Positions 16,447-25,038 are shown, numbered from the stretch's first letter. The stretch is 38,891 bases of DNA from Candidatus Bathyarchaeota archaeon (GCA_025058595.1 JANXEK010000012.1:1-38891), one strand, 5' to 3'. The notes: generated from the sequence alone by a model not told the origin. Translations and numbers: made by a program.

Positions 16447-17868
16447 ATGTTTCAAGATATACCTGTGGATGTAGGTATAGCATACGAGGGGGAGCGTATC
16501 CGTAGGGATGATATGTACGTAGAGTTCGGAGGACCTAGAATCGATAAGAAGTTCGAGCTTCTAAGGATTAAACCGTTAGATGTGGTTGAAGATGGAAAGA
16601 TATCTGTGATAGGCCCTGATATCCATCAGCTTAAGGAGGGAGGAAGCTATAGGCTTGGTATCTACGTAGAGGTAGCTGGGAGTCAACTTTCAGAGGATCT
16701 TGAAGGAGTTTTCGAGAGGCGTATACACGAATACCTCAACTATATACAAGGGTTTATGCATCTCAACCAGAGGTACGATATATGGTGTAGGCTTAGTAAG
16801 GCTAGCTACAACAAAGGGCTTAATAGCTTCAAGTATCTAGGTCTCGTATTGATACGCCTGTTCAAATCGGAGTTTCCGATAATAGAGAGGATGCAGGTTA
16901 CCTTCATAACCGATCCTGATAAGGTTGCTGAGATGTGGGAGGAAGCTATGAAGGTCTATGAGGGTAGGGATGCTAGAGCTAGAGGGTTGAAGGATGAGGA
17001 GGTCGATACGTTCTATGGATGTGTTTTATGCCAAAGCTTCGCACCTACCCATGTATGCGTAATAACGCCACAAAGATACTCTAACTGTGGCGCTATGAGC
17101 TGGTTCGATTGCGGAGCTGCTGCACGTATAGATCCTAAGGGGCCGATCTTCCCTATACCTAAAGGTGAACTCTTAGATCCTGTGAGAGGTGAGTATACGG
17201 GTGTAAACGAAACGGCGAGAGCACGTTCGCTAGGAGCTATAGAACGTGTATGTCTATATACCATGTTCGGTTATCCTCATACTAGCTGCGGATGTTTTGA
17301 AGGTGTAGCGTTCTATATACCGGAGGTCGATGGGATAGGTATCGTTCATAGAGATTTTAAAGGTCCGACCGTTAACGGGCTTGCCTTCGCAGCTTTAGCA
17401 GACGCTACCGCCGGGGGTAGGCAGGTTGACGGATTCCACGGTATATCGATAGAGTATCTTAGATCTCCTAAATTCCTTCAAGCGGATGGCGGATGGGTGA
17501 GGGTTGTATGGATGCCATCGGCTATCAAAGAGAGGATGAAAGGGTTTATACCTGATGAGCTACTGGATAAGATAGCTACGGAGAAGGATGTATCGAATAT
17601 AGATGAGCTTAAGAGGTGGCTGGAGGAGAAGGGTCATCCGGTAGTGAAGCGTTGGGTTGAAGTAGCTAAGCCGGCCCCCATGGTTGAAGCTAGGGCTGAA
17701 GAGGTTAAGGCTGTCGAAGCTAAGCCAGAAACACCTATGATCTCAGCGCCTACGGTTGAAGCTGTAGTACCTACGGCTATACCTGGTGTATCTCTGAGGA
17801 TAACGTTTAAGGATGCTAGGATCTATGCTAGGAAGGTTATCGTTAGGAAGGTTAAAACTGGTGAGTAG
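16447..17868 (+). CDS. cdhC: Acetyl-CoA synthase beta subunit, canonical archaeal form
   Basis: 473 residues, the short archaeal ACS without the N-terminal CODH-docking domain. It joins a methyl group from CdhDE, CO from CdhA and CoA into acetyl-CoA. The A-cluster is complete: C192, C195, C204 and C214 for the [4Fe-4S] part and CGC at 281-283 in PHTSCGCFEG for nickel. After about residue 405 an Ala/Glu/Pro-rich linker leads to a conserved tail ending RKVIVRKVKTGE, a C-terminal extension also seen in methanogen CdhC. GAGGTGAT precedes the ATG. It provides the direct internal comparison for the paralogue at 8389-10467. Confidence 0.96.
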   Translation: MFQDIPVDVGIAYEGERIRRDDMYVEFGGPRIDKKFELLRIKPLDVVEDGKISVIGPDIHQLKEGGSYRLGIYVEVAGSQLSEDLEGVFERRIHEYLNYIQGFMHLNQRYDIWCRLSKASYNKGLNSFKYLGLVLIRLFKSEFPIIERMQVTFITDPDKVAEMWEEAMKVYEGRDARARGLKDEEVDTFYGCVLCQSFAPTHVCVITPQRYSNCGAMSWFDCGAAARIDPKGPIFPIPKGELLDPVRGEYTGVNETARARSLGAIERVCLYTMFGYPHTSCGCFEGVAFYIPEVDGIGIVHRDFKGPTVNGLAFAALADATAGGRQVDGFHGISIEYLRSPKFLQADGGWVRVVWMPSAIKERMKGFIPDELLDKIATEKDVSNIDELKRWLEEKGHPVVKRWVEVAKPAPMVEARAEEVKAVEAKPETPMISAPTVEAVVPTAIPGVSLRITFKDARIYARKVIVRKVKTGE

Positions 17869-17871
17869 GGG

Positions 17872-19071
17872 TTGGGTACGCGTAGGAAGGATCTGGGAGA
17901 ATCTTTCCTAGAATGGCTTTTAAAATTGTTATCGGAATCTGAGGAGATAGAATTCGAAGATTTCAACCTAGAAGCTTCCGAGTTTCAGCTAGATGTGACA
18001 GGTATAGCTTCTATCGTTAAACCTATGCTAGAGGCTGCTAAGTCTATGGAGGCTAGAGCTATAGAGCTCATCGAGGAGCTTCCTAAGCCTGAAGCGATGT
18101 TTACGAATCGTATAGCGGAGGTTAGGATAGGCGCTACCAGATCTGAGGGCGGATCTAGGGGTAGGGTTATAGTTATAGGTGGGGAGGTTACTATGCCGTT
18201 TTACAGCTTCTCAGCTTTGAACCCGAATCCACCGGTAGTTTCTGGAGATGTATTCGATTGGAAGCTTCCCCTACCTAAACCTTTGAGGGATAGCTTCGGT
18301 GACGCTATGGATGATCCTGCCGAGTGGGCTAAGCTCTACATAGATAAGTTCGACGCGGATATGGTGACAGTCGAGTTAACCAGTACGGACCCATCGATAA
18401 GGGATACGCCTGTGAGGGAAGCTGTGAAGGTTGTAGAAAACGTTCTTCAAGCTGTAGACTCCCCCGTTATGGTTGGAGGTTCAGGTGATCCAGTTAAGGA
18501 TGTAGAACTTCTGACGGAGGTTGCAGCTATCTTTGAAGGTGAGAGGCTCCTCCTAAGCTCCATACCCTCGCCTGAGGATAGGTTTAAACCTATAGCCGAA
18601 GCTGCTAAGCGCTACGGGCATAACGTCGTAGCGTGGGCCTCTCTAGATATAAACCTTCAAAGGGATCTTGACAGAGCTATACTAAATGTTCTCCCGCCTG
18701 AACGTATAGTTATAGATCCTACCTCAGCCCCTCTAGGCTACGGTATAGAGTATGCGTTCTCCGTCATGGAACGTATACGTATAGCAGGGCTTATGGGTGA
18801 TAGAGAGTTAGCTCTACCCATGCTATCGGGTACGAGTAACGCTTGGGGTGCACGTGAGGCATGGCTTAAAACACCTGAACTCGGACCTAGGGAGGTTAGA
18901 GGGCCTCTCTGGGAGGCTATTACAGCTTTAACGTTCCTCCTAGCTGGATGCGATCTATTCATAATGATGCATCCCCTAGCGATAAAGACTGTTAAGCAAA
19001 CCATCTCATGGCTCTACGGTAGATGGGATACACCGGCTAAAGCTATACCTAACTGGTTGGAGGAGATGTAA
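17872..19071 (+). CDS. cdhD: Corrinoid Fe-S protein delta subunit
   Basis: 399 residues, the TIM-barrel small subunit of the corrinoid iron-sulfur protein that carries the methyl group from the pterin to CdhC. Typical features include VRIGATRSEGGSRG near residue 85, GGEVTMPFYSF near 103, SLDINLQRDLD near 261, PLGYGIEYAFSVMERIRIAG near 286 and the C-terminal LWEAITALTFLLAGCDLFIM. The start is TTG at 17872, 4 nt after cdhC. The residues before about 80 form an acidic N-terminal extension. The gene ends directly before the cdhE ATG. Confidence 0.94.
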   Translation: MGTRRKDLGESFLEWLLKLLSESEEIEFEDFNLEASEFQLDVTGIASIVKPMLEAAKSMEARAIELIEELPKPEAMFTNRIAEVRIGATRSEGGSRGRVIVIGGEVTMPFYSFSALNPNPPVVSGDVFDWKLPLPKPLRDSFGDAMDDPAEWAKLYIDKFDADMVTVELTSTDPSIRDTPVREAVKVVENVLQAVDSPVMVGGSGDPVKDVELLTEVAAIFEGERLLLSSIPSPEDRFKPIAEAAKRYGHNVVAWASLDINLQRDLDRAILNVLPPERIVIDPTSAPLGYGIEYAFSVMERIRIAGLMGDRELALPMLSGTSNAWGAREAWLKTPELGPREVRGPLWEAITALTFLLAGCDLFIMMHPLAIKTVKQTISWLYGRWDTPAKAIPNWLEEM

Positions 19072-20478
19072 ATGGCTAAGAAGATTAGCCCTATGGATGT
19101 ATACAAGCTGCTACCTAGACTTAACTGCGGTAGATGCGGTATATCTACATGTCTAGGTTTCGCAGCTAAGCTTGTAGAGAGAGCGGCTAGGCTTGAGGAG
19201 TGTACACCGTTATTTGAGGAGGAGAGGTATAGGGATAATCTATCTCAGCTTAGAGAGGTTTTAAGGCCGCCGGTGTTGGAGGTAGCTTTCGGCCCTCCAG
19301 GTAGGGAGGTTAGGGTTGGGGGTAAACTCGTATTGCATAGACATGAACTTAGATATATGAATCCTACGGTTTTAGCCGTCGATGTATGGGATGATATCGA
19401 GGGGGATCTGGAATCTAGGGTGAAGCTTGTCGATAGCTTAAGCTACACCTATATAGGTCGAGAGCTTAAGCTTAACGCTTTAGCGTTAAGGTGTAGATCT
19501 GGCGATCCATCTAGATTCCAGGATCTAGCTGAGAAGGTGTCTAAGCTTACAGATCTACCGATCATTCTTTGTAGCTTAGATCCTGAAGCATTGGAGGCTG
19601 CGTTGCTAAAGGTCGGCGATAGGAGGCCTCTCATATACGCAGCTACAGAAGATAACTGGCGGGATCTATCCGAGCTGGCTAAAATGTACGGATGCCCGAT
19701 AGTAGTATCCTCTCCCGGGAATCTATCTAAGCTTAGAGGTCTCGTTAAAGTTTTGAACGATGAAGGTGTAGATAGGCTTGTATTAGATCCGGGTACGTAT
19801 GTAGGTGAAGGCTTAGCTTATACTGTGAACAGCTTTACCCTTCTAAGATGGCTTGCATGCAGGCAGGGTGATAGGCTATCAGGCTACCCGCTTCTAGCTA
19901 TACCTGCAGTCGTATGGGCTGATGAAGGGTTTAGAGGTAAACCGGAGGAGGCTAGCTGGATGGAGGCTACGGTTACAGCTATGATGATAGCTAGATACGC
20001 GGATATAGCGATAATCCATGGGGTCGAGGTGTGGCAGCTTCTCCCGAACCTGATACTTAGAGAGAATCTATATACGGATCCGGTTAAACCTGTAAGCGTA
20101 GAACCAGGATTAAGGGAGTTTGGATCTCCGGATGATAGATCACCTCTCCTAGTGACTACAAACTTCGCTCTAACATACTTCACAGTATCTTCGGATATAG
20201 AATCCGCTAAGCTCAACTGCTACCTCCTAGTAGTCGATACCGAAGGCTTATCGGTAGAATCCTCGGTAGCTGGACGTAAGCTTACGGCTGAGAAAATAGC
20301 TGAAGCTATGAAGGAGTATAGGGTTGCGGAGAAGGTTTCCCATCGTAAGGTAGTTATACCTGGCTTAGCCGCTAGGCTTAAAGGAGAGTTAGAGGATCTA
20401 ACCGGATGGGAGGTACTGGTTGGCCCTAGGGATTCATCGGATATACCGAGTTTCCTAGCTAAGTACTGGAGGATATAG
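19072..20478 (+). CDS. cdhE: Corrinoid Fe-S protein gamma subunit
   Basis: 468 residues. The N-terminal [4Fe-4S] cluster uses C19, C22, C27 and C44 (NCGRCGISTCLGF and EECTPL); it reduces Co(II) to Co(I) of the corrinoid. A TIM barrel and C-terminal corrinoid-binding domain follow, with TTNFALTYFTV, VVDTEGLSVESSV and VVIPGLAARL. CdhDE accepts the methyl group from methyl-tetrahydromethanopterin. The ATG abuts the cdhD stop. The gene ends in a 20-nt tail-to-tail overlap with the AOR gene on the other strand. Confidence 0.95.
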   Translation: MAKKISPMDVYKLLPRLNCGRCGISTCLGFAAKLVERAARLEECTPLFEEERYRDNLSQLREVLRPPVLEVAFGPPGREVRVGGKLVLHRHELRYMNPTVLAVDVWDDIEGDLESRVKLVDSLSYTYIGRELKLNALALRCRSGDPSRFQDLAEKVSKLTDLPIILCSLDPEALEAALLKVGDRRPLIYAATEDNWRDLSELAKMYGCPIVVSSPGNLSKLRGLVKVLNDEGVDRLVLDPGTYVGEGLAYTVNSFTLLRWLACRQGDRLSGYPLLAIPAVVWADEGFRGKPEEASWMEATVTAMMIARYADIAIIHGVEVWQLLPNLILRENLYTDPVKPVSVEPGLREFGSPDDRSPLLVTTNFALTYFTVSSDIESAKLNCYLLVVDTEGLSVESSVAGRKLTAEKIAEAMKEYRVAEKVSHRKVVIPGLAARLKGELEDLTGWEVLVGPRDSSDIPSFLAKYWRI

Positions 20479-22207
20479 ACCTCCTTTCCATATATAGGTC
20501 TAGAAGCTTTCTAAACCTTTCCTCGGATAGTATACCTGAAGCTGAAGGTGTCTCGAACAGTCTTCTAGGCACGTATATTCGCCTAGGATCGAATCCCTCG
20601 CTAGACTTGATACGATATATATCGGTGTAGATCTCTTTTCCTATACGTATAAGCTCATCTAAGCTATAATCGAATCCTACGGTCTTTAGAGCATCGATTA
20701 CTACATCCGGGCTATACACTCTCCTAGAGAACATACATGCAACTAGGCTTACAAGGATGTTACGCCAATCCTCCTCTTCGATTATCCTATCGATAAACTC
20801 CTCATCGGTGTACCTCCTCTTCAAAGCTTGTTGATCTATATCATAGCCTGCGTTACTGTTATGCGAGTGGCGTGAAGCAACTAGGAATCCAATTATCGAA
20901 GCGTAGCCTGTATGATATCCAGGCATACCATTACCGGCTATCTGTATAGCGTAATCCCTACCACCGTAGACGTCGGTTAGCTGCTTCAAACCTTGAGCTG
21001 CATAGATGTATAGATCCTTATCACCGTACGCTATACGCTTAACAGCCTCCAGATATGGATCGATATCCCCCCAGCTTAGCTTCAAACCGTTCGTATCGCT
21101 GTCGCTTATCAACCCTGATTCGTATGCTTCGGTCATCCATGCAAGTACGTTTCCTAGAAGCATTGTATCGAACCCGTATAGGTTCGCCGTGTATATAAGC
21201 CTCAGTATATCTGTAGGATTCTTTAAGCCTAGGTTTGTACCTAGGGCATACATAGACTCATAGTTGTAGTATACATCGATAGGCTCGTATTCGTAGCCTC
21301 TAGCGAACTCTAATCTGAGCCTAGCTATATGCATACATCCTATAGGGCATAGGGGACATGAAGCTTTCCTTTCGAGTAGTGTTTCCCCAATCTTCTCTCC
21401 TGAGATATCCTCCGCATACTCGAATTTAGATTCCCTAAAATTCCTCGTAGGAAGAGCTCCTATCTCGTTTAGAACCATTATGTTAGCTGGTGTCCCTGTA
21501 TAATGGTATTTAGCCATAGCATCCGTCTCGACTATCACCCTATACAGCTTTTCGAATAGCCTCCTATAACCTTCGGGATCCTTAGGCTTGATAGAGCCGC
21601 TGCCTCTAATCCTTAAAGCCTTCACATTCCTCGAGCCAAGTATCGCTCCTAGGCCTAGCCGACCGAAATAGTTGTACCTATCTACGTTAACAGATGCATA
21701 GAAGCATACTCTTTCACCAGCTAGACCTATACTAACTATACTCTCCATAGCCCTCGTACATGTTCTAAGCCTCTCCTCAACCTCTAGGCTACTAAGACCT
21801 AGTAGCGGCTTCGCATCTCTGAACCTCACGTTGGAATCCTCTATATCGATGAAAACCGGTTTATCAGAGTATCCTATGATCACTATAGCGCCGTATCCAG
21901 CCATTCTTATCGCTATCGAAAGCCTCCCGCCAGCGTGGCTCTCACCGTAGGTCCCTGTTATAGGTGATTTGAAAACAGCTACAGTCTTAGATATTGATGG
22001 ATATAAACCGTTAAGCGGCCCCACCGTGAATACTACGGGGTTCTCAGGATCGAATGGGTCGGATCCAAGCTTACATTTTTCAGAGTATAGCTTAACGGCT
22101 ACGCCTAGTCCACCTATCCTATCATCGAATAGGTCTCTCCTATCTTCGACCCAGCTCCTTCCATCGGATAGATCTATGTAGAGTATCCTCGATAGAGTAT
22201 CCGTCAT
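20459..22207 (-). CDS. Aldehyde:ferredoxin oxidoreductase family tungstoenzyme
   Basis: 582 residues. AOR enzymes use a tungsten bis-pterin cofactor and a [4Fe-4S] cluster to interconvert aldehydes and carboxylic acids with ferredoxin. The cluster ligands C284, C287, C291 (CPLCPIGC) and C491 (LVACMFSRR) match the Pyrococcus AOR pattern (288/291/295/494). The N-terminal domain shows GGLGVAVKLY, VGPLNGLYPSISK and GTYGESHAGGRL, which bind the pterin. The substrate cannot be read from sequence. It follows its ferredoxin partner after 3 nt and overlaps the cdhE end in antisense. Its position suggests handling of aldehydes or acids linked to acetyl-CoA metabolism, which is inference. Confidence 0.9.
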   Translation of the reverse strand: MTDTLSRILYIDLSDGRSWVEDRRDLFDDRIGGLGVAVKLYSEKCKLGSDPFDPENPVVFTVGPLNGLYPSISKTVAVFKSPITGTYGESHAGGRLSIAIRMAGYGAIVIIGYSDKPVFIDIEDSNVRFRDAKPLLGLSSLEVEERLRTCTRAMESIVSIGLAGERVCFYASVNVDRYNYFGRLGLGAILGSRNVKALRIRGSGSIKPKDPEGYRRLFEKLYRVIVETDAMAKYHYTGTPANIMVLNEIGALPTRNFRESKFEYAEDISGEKIGETLLERKASCPLCPIGCMHIARLRLEFARGYEYEPIDVYYNYESMYALGTNLGLKNPTDILRLIYTANLYGFDTMLLGNVLAWMTEAYESGLISDSDTNGLKLSWGDIDPYLEAVKRIAYGDKDLYIYAAQGLKQLTDVYGGRDYAIQIAGNGMPGYHTGYASIIGFLVASRHSHNSNAGYDIDQQALKRRYTDEEFIDRIIEEEDWRNILVSLVACMFSRRVYSPDVVIDALKTVGFDYSLDELIRIGKEIYTDIYRIKSSEGFDPRRIYVPRRLFETPSASGILSEERFRKLLDLYMERRSISSST

Positions 22208-22210
22208 AGC

Positions 22211-22624
22211 TTAAACCTCTCTATAGACTATGACTTCATGTGGGCAGTATTTAGCGCATTCCCCGCATTGAGTACATATTATAGGGGTTTTTCGTTCATC
22301 ATCCCAGAATAACACTCCTAACACGCATGCATCCATACAATCCCTAGTTTCGCATGAACGACATTTCCCAGGATCGATCAGTGTAGGTCCACCTCCGGTC
22401 TGTTCTGCTAAAGCTTTATGAGGGCATGCAGCTATGCATGGAGCATCCACGCATCCAGGACATATAGATACTATAGGCTTCCTGGAAGGTGTATTGTACA
22501 AAACCAGTATAGCGGATTTTAGAGGGGAGGAGATCCCTCCGTAGAGTTCTCTAGAGCATGCGAATACGCAGTTCATGCATCCTATGCATCGCTCTGTATG
22601 AGCTAACCTTATCCTAGCAGGCAT
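22211..22624 (-). CDS. Four-cluster ferredoxin-type electron-transfer subunit of AOR
   Basis: 137 residues of the HycB/CooF/DMSO-reductase-B family. Four cysteine groups are visible: CIGCMNCVFAC, CPGCVDAPCIAACP, CRSCETRDCMDAC and CTQCGECAKYCP, enough for four [4Fe-4S] clusters. Such proteins act as the electron-carrying subunit of molybdo- or tungstoenzymes. It is 3 nt upstream of the AOR gene and almost certainly its partner. No Shine-Dalgarno sequence is seen before the ATG, so the transcript may be leaderless. Confidence 0.88.
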   Translation of the reverse strand: MPARIRLAHTERCIGCMNCVFACSRELYGGISSPLKSAILVLYNTPSRKPIVSICPGCVDAPCIAACPHKALAEQTGGGPTLIDPGKCRSCETRDCMDACVLGVLFWDDERKTPIICTQCGECAKYCPHEVIVYREV

Positions 22625-22671
22625 CCCAGGTAACCAGGCTTCTATACGAGGTTTAGGCGGATAGCCTCGAT

Positions 22672-22761
22672 TTAACGTGTAGCATAATAATCTATGTAAT
22701 CGATCAGTCTATCGAAGATATCGTTAATTCCGTAGTATCTGACCTCCTGCGATAACCTCAT
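22672..22761 (-). CDS. Possible 29-residue small protein upstream of the ferredoxin/AOR pair
   Basis: An ATG at 22759-22761 opens a 29-codon frame ending in TAA at 22672. The peptide is rich in Asp, Tyr and Arg (for example FDRLIDYIDYYATR at its end) and looks like an amphipathic helix. No ribosome-binding site is seen and I recognise no family. It could be a small gene, a leader peptide or chance. Listed because the spacer is otherwise unexplained. Confidence 0.18.
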   Translation of the reverse strand: MRLSQEVRYYGINDIFDRLIDYIDYYATR

Positions 22762-22790
22762 ATCAGTGTTACGATGGAGCTATGGTAAGG

Positions 22791-22797
22791 TTTATAT
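22791..22797 (+). promoter_or_regulatory. TATA box for the dolichol-kinase-like gene
   Basis: TTTATAT is centred 27 bp before the ATG at 22821 and is preceded by a purine-rich AAGG. This is the spacing expected for an archaeal promoter giving a leaderless transcript, which fits the lack of a Shine-Dalgarno sequence. Confidence 0.5.
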
Positions 22798-22820
22798 CTG
22801 TACCGAGATCTATTCGATAG

Positions 22821-23501
22821 ATGGATATGATCGGGTTGAACGAAGTTCTATCTGCTTCTATACTTTTTGTATGGGTTTTAACGTTGGTTTCAGTTATCAC
22901 TAGGAAGCTGTACGTTTATATGCGTTCGAAGGGGTTGGAGCATAACGTAGCCGTATATTATAACCGTAAGGTTATACACATGTTAGCCGGAGGGTTATGC
23001 GCCGCTTTTATACCGTTTCTATTCGAGACGCCTGTAGTACCGTTTATATTCGCTTTAGCGTTAGCTCTCCTAACCTATATACCGCATAGGAGTGGTAGAC
23101 TTATGTACTGGTTCCAGGTCGAGGAGAACGTTTACGAGACATCGTTCTGCATAATGTGGGGTGTAGTTATATCTATAGGCTGGCTCCTATCGAACGGAAA
23201 CTTCTGGGTAGGTATCCTACCGGTACTCTTCATGTCGTTTGGAGATGCGGTAACTGGTATAGTTAGGAATAAACTGTATGGTAGGAGGACTAAATCTTGG
23301 TGGGGTAATCTAGCTATGGCTTTCCTCTCTATACCGTTAGGTGCTATACTAGGGTTAGCCGGAGTTATAGCTGGAGCTGCAGCATCTATCGTAGAACATT
23401 TCGAGTTTAGATTCATAGACGATAACGTATCTATACCGTTAGTATCGTTGGTGATACTCCTGTTAGCCGAAGTTTATGCGCCGTGGATGCTGTACCTATA
23501 G
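22821..23501 (+). CDS. Dolichol kinase / CTP-dependent lipid kinase (SEC59-like)
   Basis: 226 residues with about six or seven hydrophobic segments, an integral membrane protein. The cytosolic motif SFGDAVTGIVRNKLYGRRTK (about residues 139-158) is the CTP-binding signature of the dolichol kinase/phosphatidate cytidylyltransferase superfamily, and NRKVIHMLAGG near residue 48 is the other conserved family block. In archaea such proteins phosphorylate polyprenol-type lipids with CTP, feeding lipid-linked glycans or ether-lipid recycling. The exact lipid is not known. It has its own promoter and is followed by the DUF89 gene. Confidence 0.85.
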   Translation: MDMIGLNEVLSASILFVWVLTLVSVITRKLYVYMRSKGLEHNVAVYYNRKVIHMLAGGLCAAFIPFLFETPVVPFIFALALALLTYIPHRSGRLMYWFQVEENVYETSFCIMWGVVISIGWLLSNGNFWVGILPVLFMSFGDAVTGIVRNKLYGRRTKSWWGNLAMAFLSIPLGAILGLAGVIAGAAASIVEHFEFRFIDDNVSIPLVSLVILLLAEVYAPWMLYL

Positions 23502-23528
23502 TCTAGTATCCTCCATCCACCGTGAACG

Positions 23529-23537
23529 TTTATTATA
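23529..23537 (+). promoter_or_regulatory. TATA-like box before the DUF89 gene
   Basis: TTTATTATA lies 36 bp before the TTG at 23568 but only about 9 bp before the TTG at 23541. A transcript from this box could not include the earlier start, so the box, if real, favours the later one. Confidence 0.35.
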
Positions 23538-23540
23538 GGG

Positions 23541-24452
23541 TTGCAAGAATTATCTGGGCTAAGTAAGTTGAAGCCTCATCCAGAATGTATACTATGCTTG
23601 GTAAAGGTTAGAGGTAGGGAGATACTATCGTCTAGTTTAAGTCTAGAGGATAAGCGTAGATGTTTAGAGTGCTTGTTGCTGGAGCTGTCGAGGCTTCTAT
23701 CGATGGATACGTCCGTCCCGGTTATAGCTACGAAGCTCTTCCGTCTAGTACGTAAGCTTACAGGTATCGACGACCCCTACGCCGTAGAGAAGAGGCTAGC
23801 TAACGATGTAGCTTCTAGGTTTAGACCTATAGTCGAGGATTGGGTTGATTCTACCGGAGATCTCTATCAACGTTTTCGTAGAGCTTGTATATCTACGGTG
23901 GTTGGTAATACGATAGATGTAGGTGCGTCGGAGCATAGGTTCTCGCTCGATAACCTCTTAGATTCTGTAGTCGGAGCCGAGTTAACCGTAGATGATACGA
24001 AGATCGTATTCGATATGATATGCAAGCGTAGGGGCAGGATAACATATGTATGCGATAACGCGGGTGAGATAGTTTTCGATAGTATCCTGATCAAGATCCT
24101 AGAGGGTATGGGTTGGAGGGTTGTAGTACTGGTTAAAAGCGAACCATATCAGAATGATGCTATGTTAAACGATGCATTGGAGGCAGGTATACCTGAGGTT
24201 GCATCCGAGGTCCTCTCGGTAGTGCCGGGTACATCTGGGTTGATACTAAGCGAGCTACCGGTGGAAGCTTTAGAAGAGCTTAAGGGATCAGATATAGTAT
24301 TCATGAAAGGTATGGCTAACCTGGAGACGTTAGAAGATGTGAGAACGTATGGTAGGCCAGTGGTTTGTCTACTGCAAGCTAAATGTACACCTATCGCTCG
24401 TATCCTAGATGTACCGGTTAAATCTAACATCGTGAAGCTATTCAAAGCTTAA
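23541..24452 (+). CDS. DUF89 damage-control phosphatase (ARMT1-like)
   Basis: 303 residues. DUF89 proteins are metal-dependent phosphatases acting on damaged or side-product phosphometabolites. The family core is visible: CILC near residues 16-19, GNTIDVG (123-129), CDNAGE (171-176) with the metal-binding Asp and Asn, and FMKGMANLE near residue 255. The substrate is unknown. The longest frame starts at TTG 23541, but TTG 23568 gives LKPHPECILC, the usual family N-terminus, and fits the upstream TATA-like box better. The promoter of the next gene overlaps its stop. Confidence 0.87.
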   Translation: MQELSGLSKLKPHPECILCLVKVRGREILSSSLSLEDKRRCLECLLLELSRLLSMDTSVPVIATKLFRLVRKLTGIDDPYAVEKRLANDVASRFRPIVEDWVDSTGDLYQRFRRACISTVVGNTIDVGASEHRFSLDNLLDSVVGAELTVDDTKIVFDMICKRRGRITYVCDNAGEIVFDSILIKILEGMGWRVVVLVKSEPYQNDAMLNDALEAGIPEVASEVLSVVPGTSGLILSELPVEALEELKGSDIVFMKGMANLETLEDVRTYGRPVVCLLQAKCTPIARILDVPVKSNIVKLFKA

Positions 24453-24456
24453 ATAT
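24450..24456 (+). promoter_or_regulatory. TATA box for the flavin reductase-like gene
   Basis: TTAAATA is centred about 26 bp before the ATG at 24479 and overlaps the DUF89 stop codon. The distance predicts a leaderless transcript, and no Shine-Dalgarno sequence is present. Confidence 0.4.
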
Positions 24457-24478
24457 TCTAAATTCGATTTAGTTTCCG

Positions 24479-25003
24479 ATGCCTATGGAGCATATATTTC
24501 GATACGCGGATAGGGTATACCGTCATCTGAACGATGAAGGGCTGCTTTTAGGATCTGTATCGAGGGAGGGGCGTTTCAACTTTATGACGGTGGGATGGGG
24601 GTTTCTAGGCGTTATGTGGCGTATGCCATGCTTCATAGTAGCCGTCAGACCGAGTAGGTATACCTATAGGCTTATAGAGGATACAGGCGTATTCACGGTA
24701 AACATCCTTCCAAAAGGTATGGAGGGTATAGCTTCGTACTGCGGATCGGTTTCAGGTAGGGAGCGGGATAAGCTATCTGATCTTAAGATTAAAGCTTCGA
24801 AAGGTGTTAAGGTAGATGCTCCTATCATCCAAGACTGCCCTATAATCTACGAATGCGTGGTAAGGTATAAGTTTCGACTCGAAAGGGATAGGATTCCTAG
24901 GGATATACTGACTACGATATACCCCTCGGATGATCTTCATACACTGTATCTTGGGGAGATAGTCTATACACGTATAGATGAGTCGAGGGTAGATCTTCTA
25001 TAG
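24479..25003 (+). CDS. Flavin reductase-like (flavoredoxin) FMN-binding protein
   Basis: 174 residues of the flavin reductase-like domain family. The split-barrel FMN-binding signature is seen in FNFMTVGWGFLGVMWRMPCF (33-52) and in AVRPSRYTYRLIEDTGVFTV (54-73), with YCGSVSGRERDK near residue 81 typical of flavoredoxins. It probably binds FMN and transfers electrons between NAD(P)H or ferredoxin and an acceptor. It precedes the fwd operon by 60 bp, but a hairpin and a separate TATA box lie between them, so it seems to be a separate unit. Confidence 0.85.
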   Translation: MPMEHIFRYADRVYRHLNDEGLLLGSVSREGRFNFMTVGWGFLGVMWRMPCFIVAVRPSRYTYRLIEDTGVFTVNILPKGMEGIASYCGSVSGRERDKLSDLKIKASKGVKVDAPIIQDCPIIYECVVRYKFRLERDRIPRDILTTIYPSDDLHTLYLGEIVYTRIDESRVDLL

Positions 25004-25013
25004 ATTTAATGGG

Positions 25014-25032
25014 AAACCTAAAATATAGGTTT
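25014..25032 (+). promoter_or_regulatory. Perfect 7-bp inverted repeat at the fwd promoter
   Basis: AAACCTA-AAATA-TAGGTTT has two perfect 7-base arms and a 5-base centre. It begins 11 bp after the flavin reductase stop and ends inside the fwd TATA box at 25030-25038. It could be an operator covering the TFB/TATA region of fwd, or the terminator hairpin of the gene before, since it is followed by TTTT. Both are inferences. Confidence 0.45.
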
Positions 25033-25038
25033 TATATA
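25030..25038 (+). promoter_or_regulatory. TATA box of the fwdDBAC operon
   Basis: TTTTATATA lies about 30 bp before the fwdD ATG at 25064, the expected place for an archaeal TATA box with a short leader. It is the only strong candidate before the operon. Confidence 0.5.

Larger units (their letters stand above)
22625..22820. other. Longest spacer (196 bp), mostly empty
   Basis: The longest gene-free stretch in the window separates the divergent ferredoxin and dolichol-kinase genes. It holds the dolichol-kinase TATA box at 22791-22797 and a possible 29-codon reading frame on the minus strand (22672-22761), described separately. No tRNA-like fold or snoRNA box pair was found. Confidence 0.5.

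Noticed and set aside
20459-20478. The cdhE/AOR overlap as a sign that one of the genes is wrongly called.
   Set aside because: Both proteins keep family features up to or near their C-termini, and similar short convergent overlaps occur twice more in the window.
22641-22669. A hairpin with GAGG/CCTC arms in the ferredoxin upstream spacer as a riboswitch or RNA gene.
   Set aside because: The stem is only about five base pairs with a long loop; no further helices or known riboswitch core was found.
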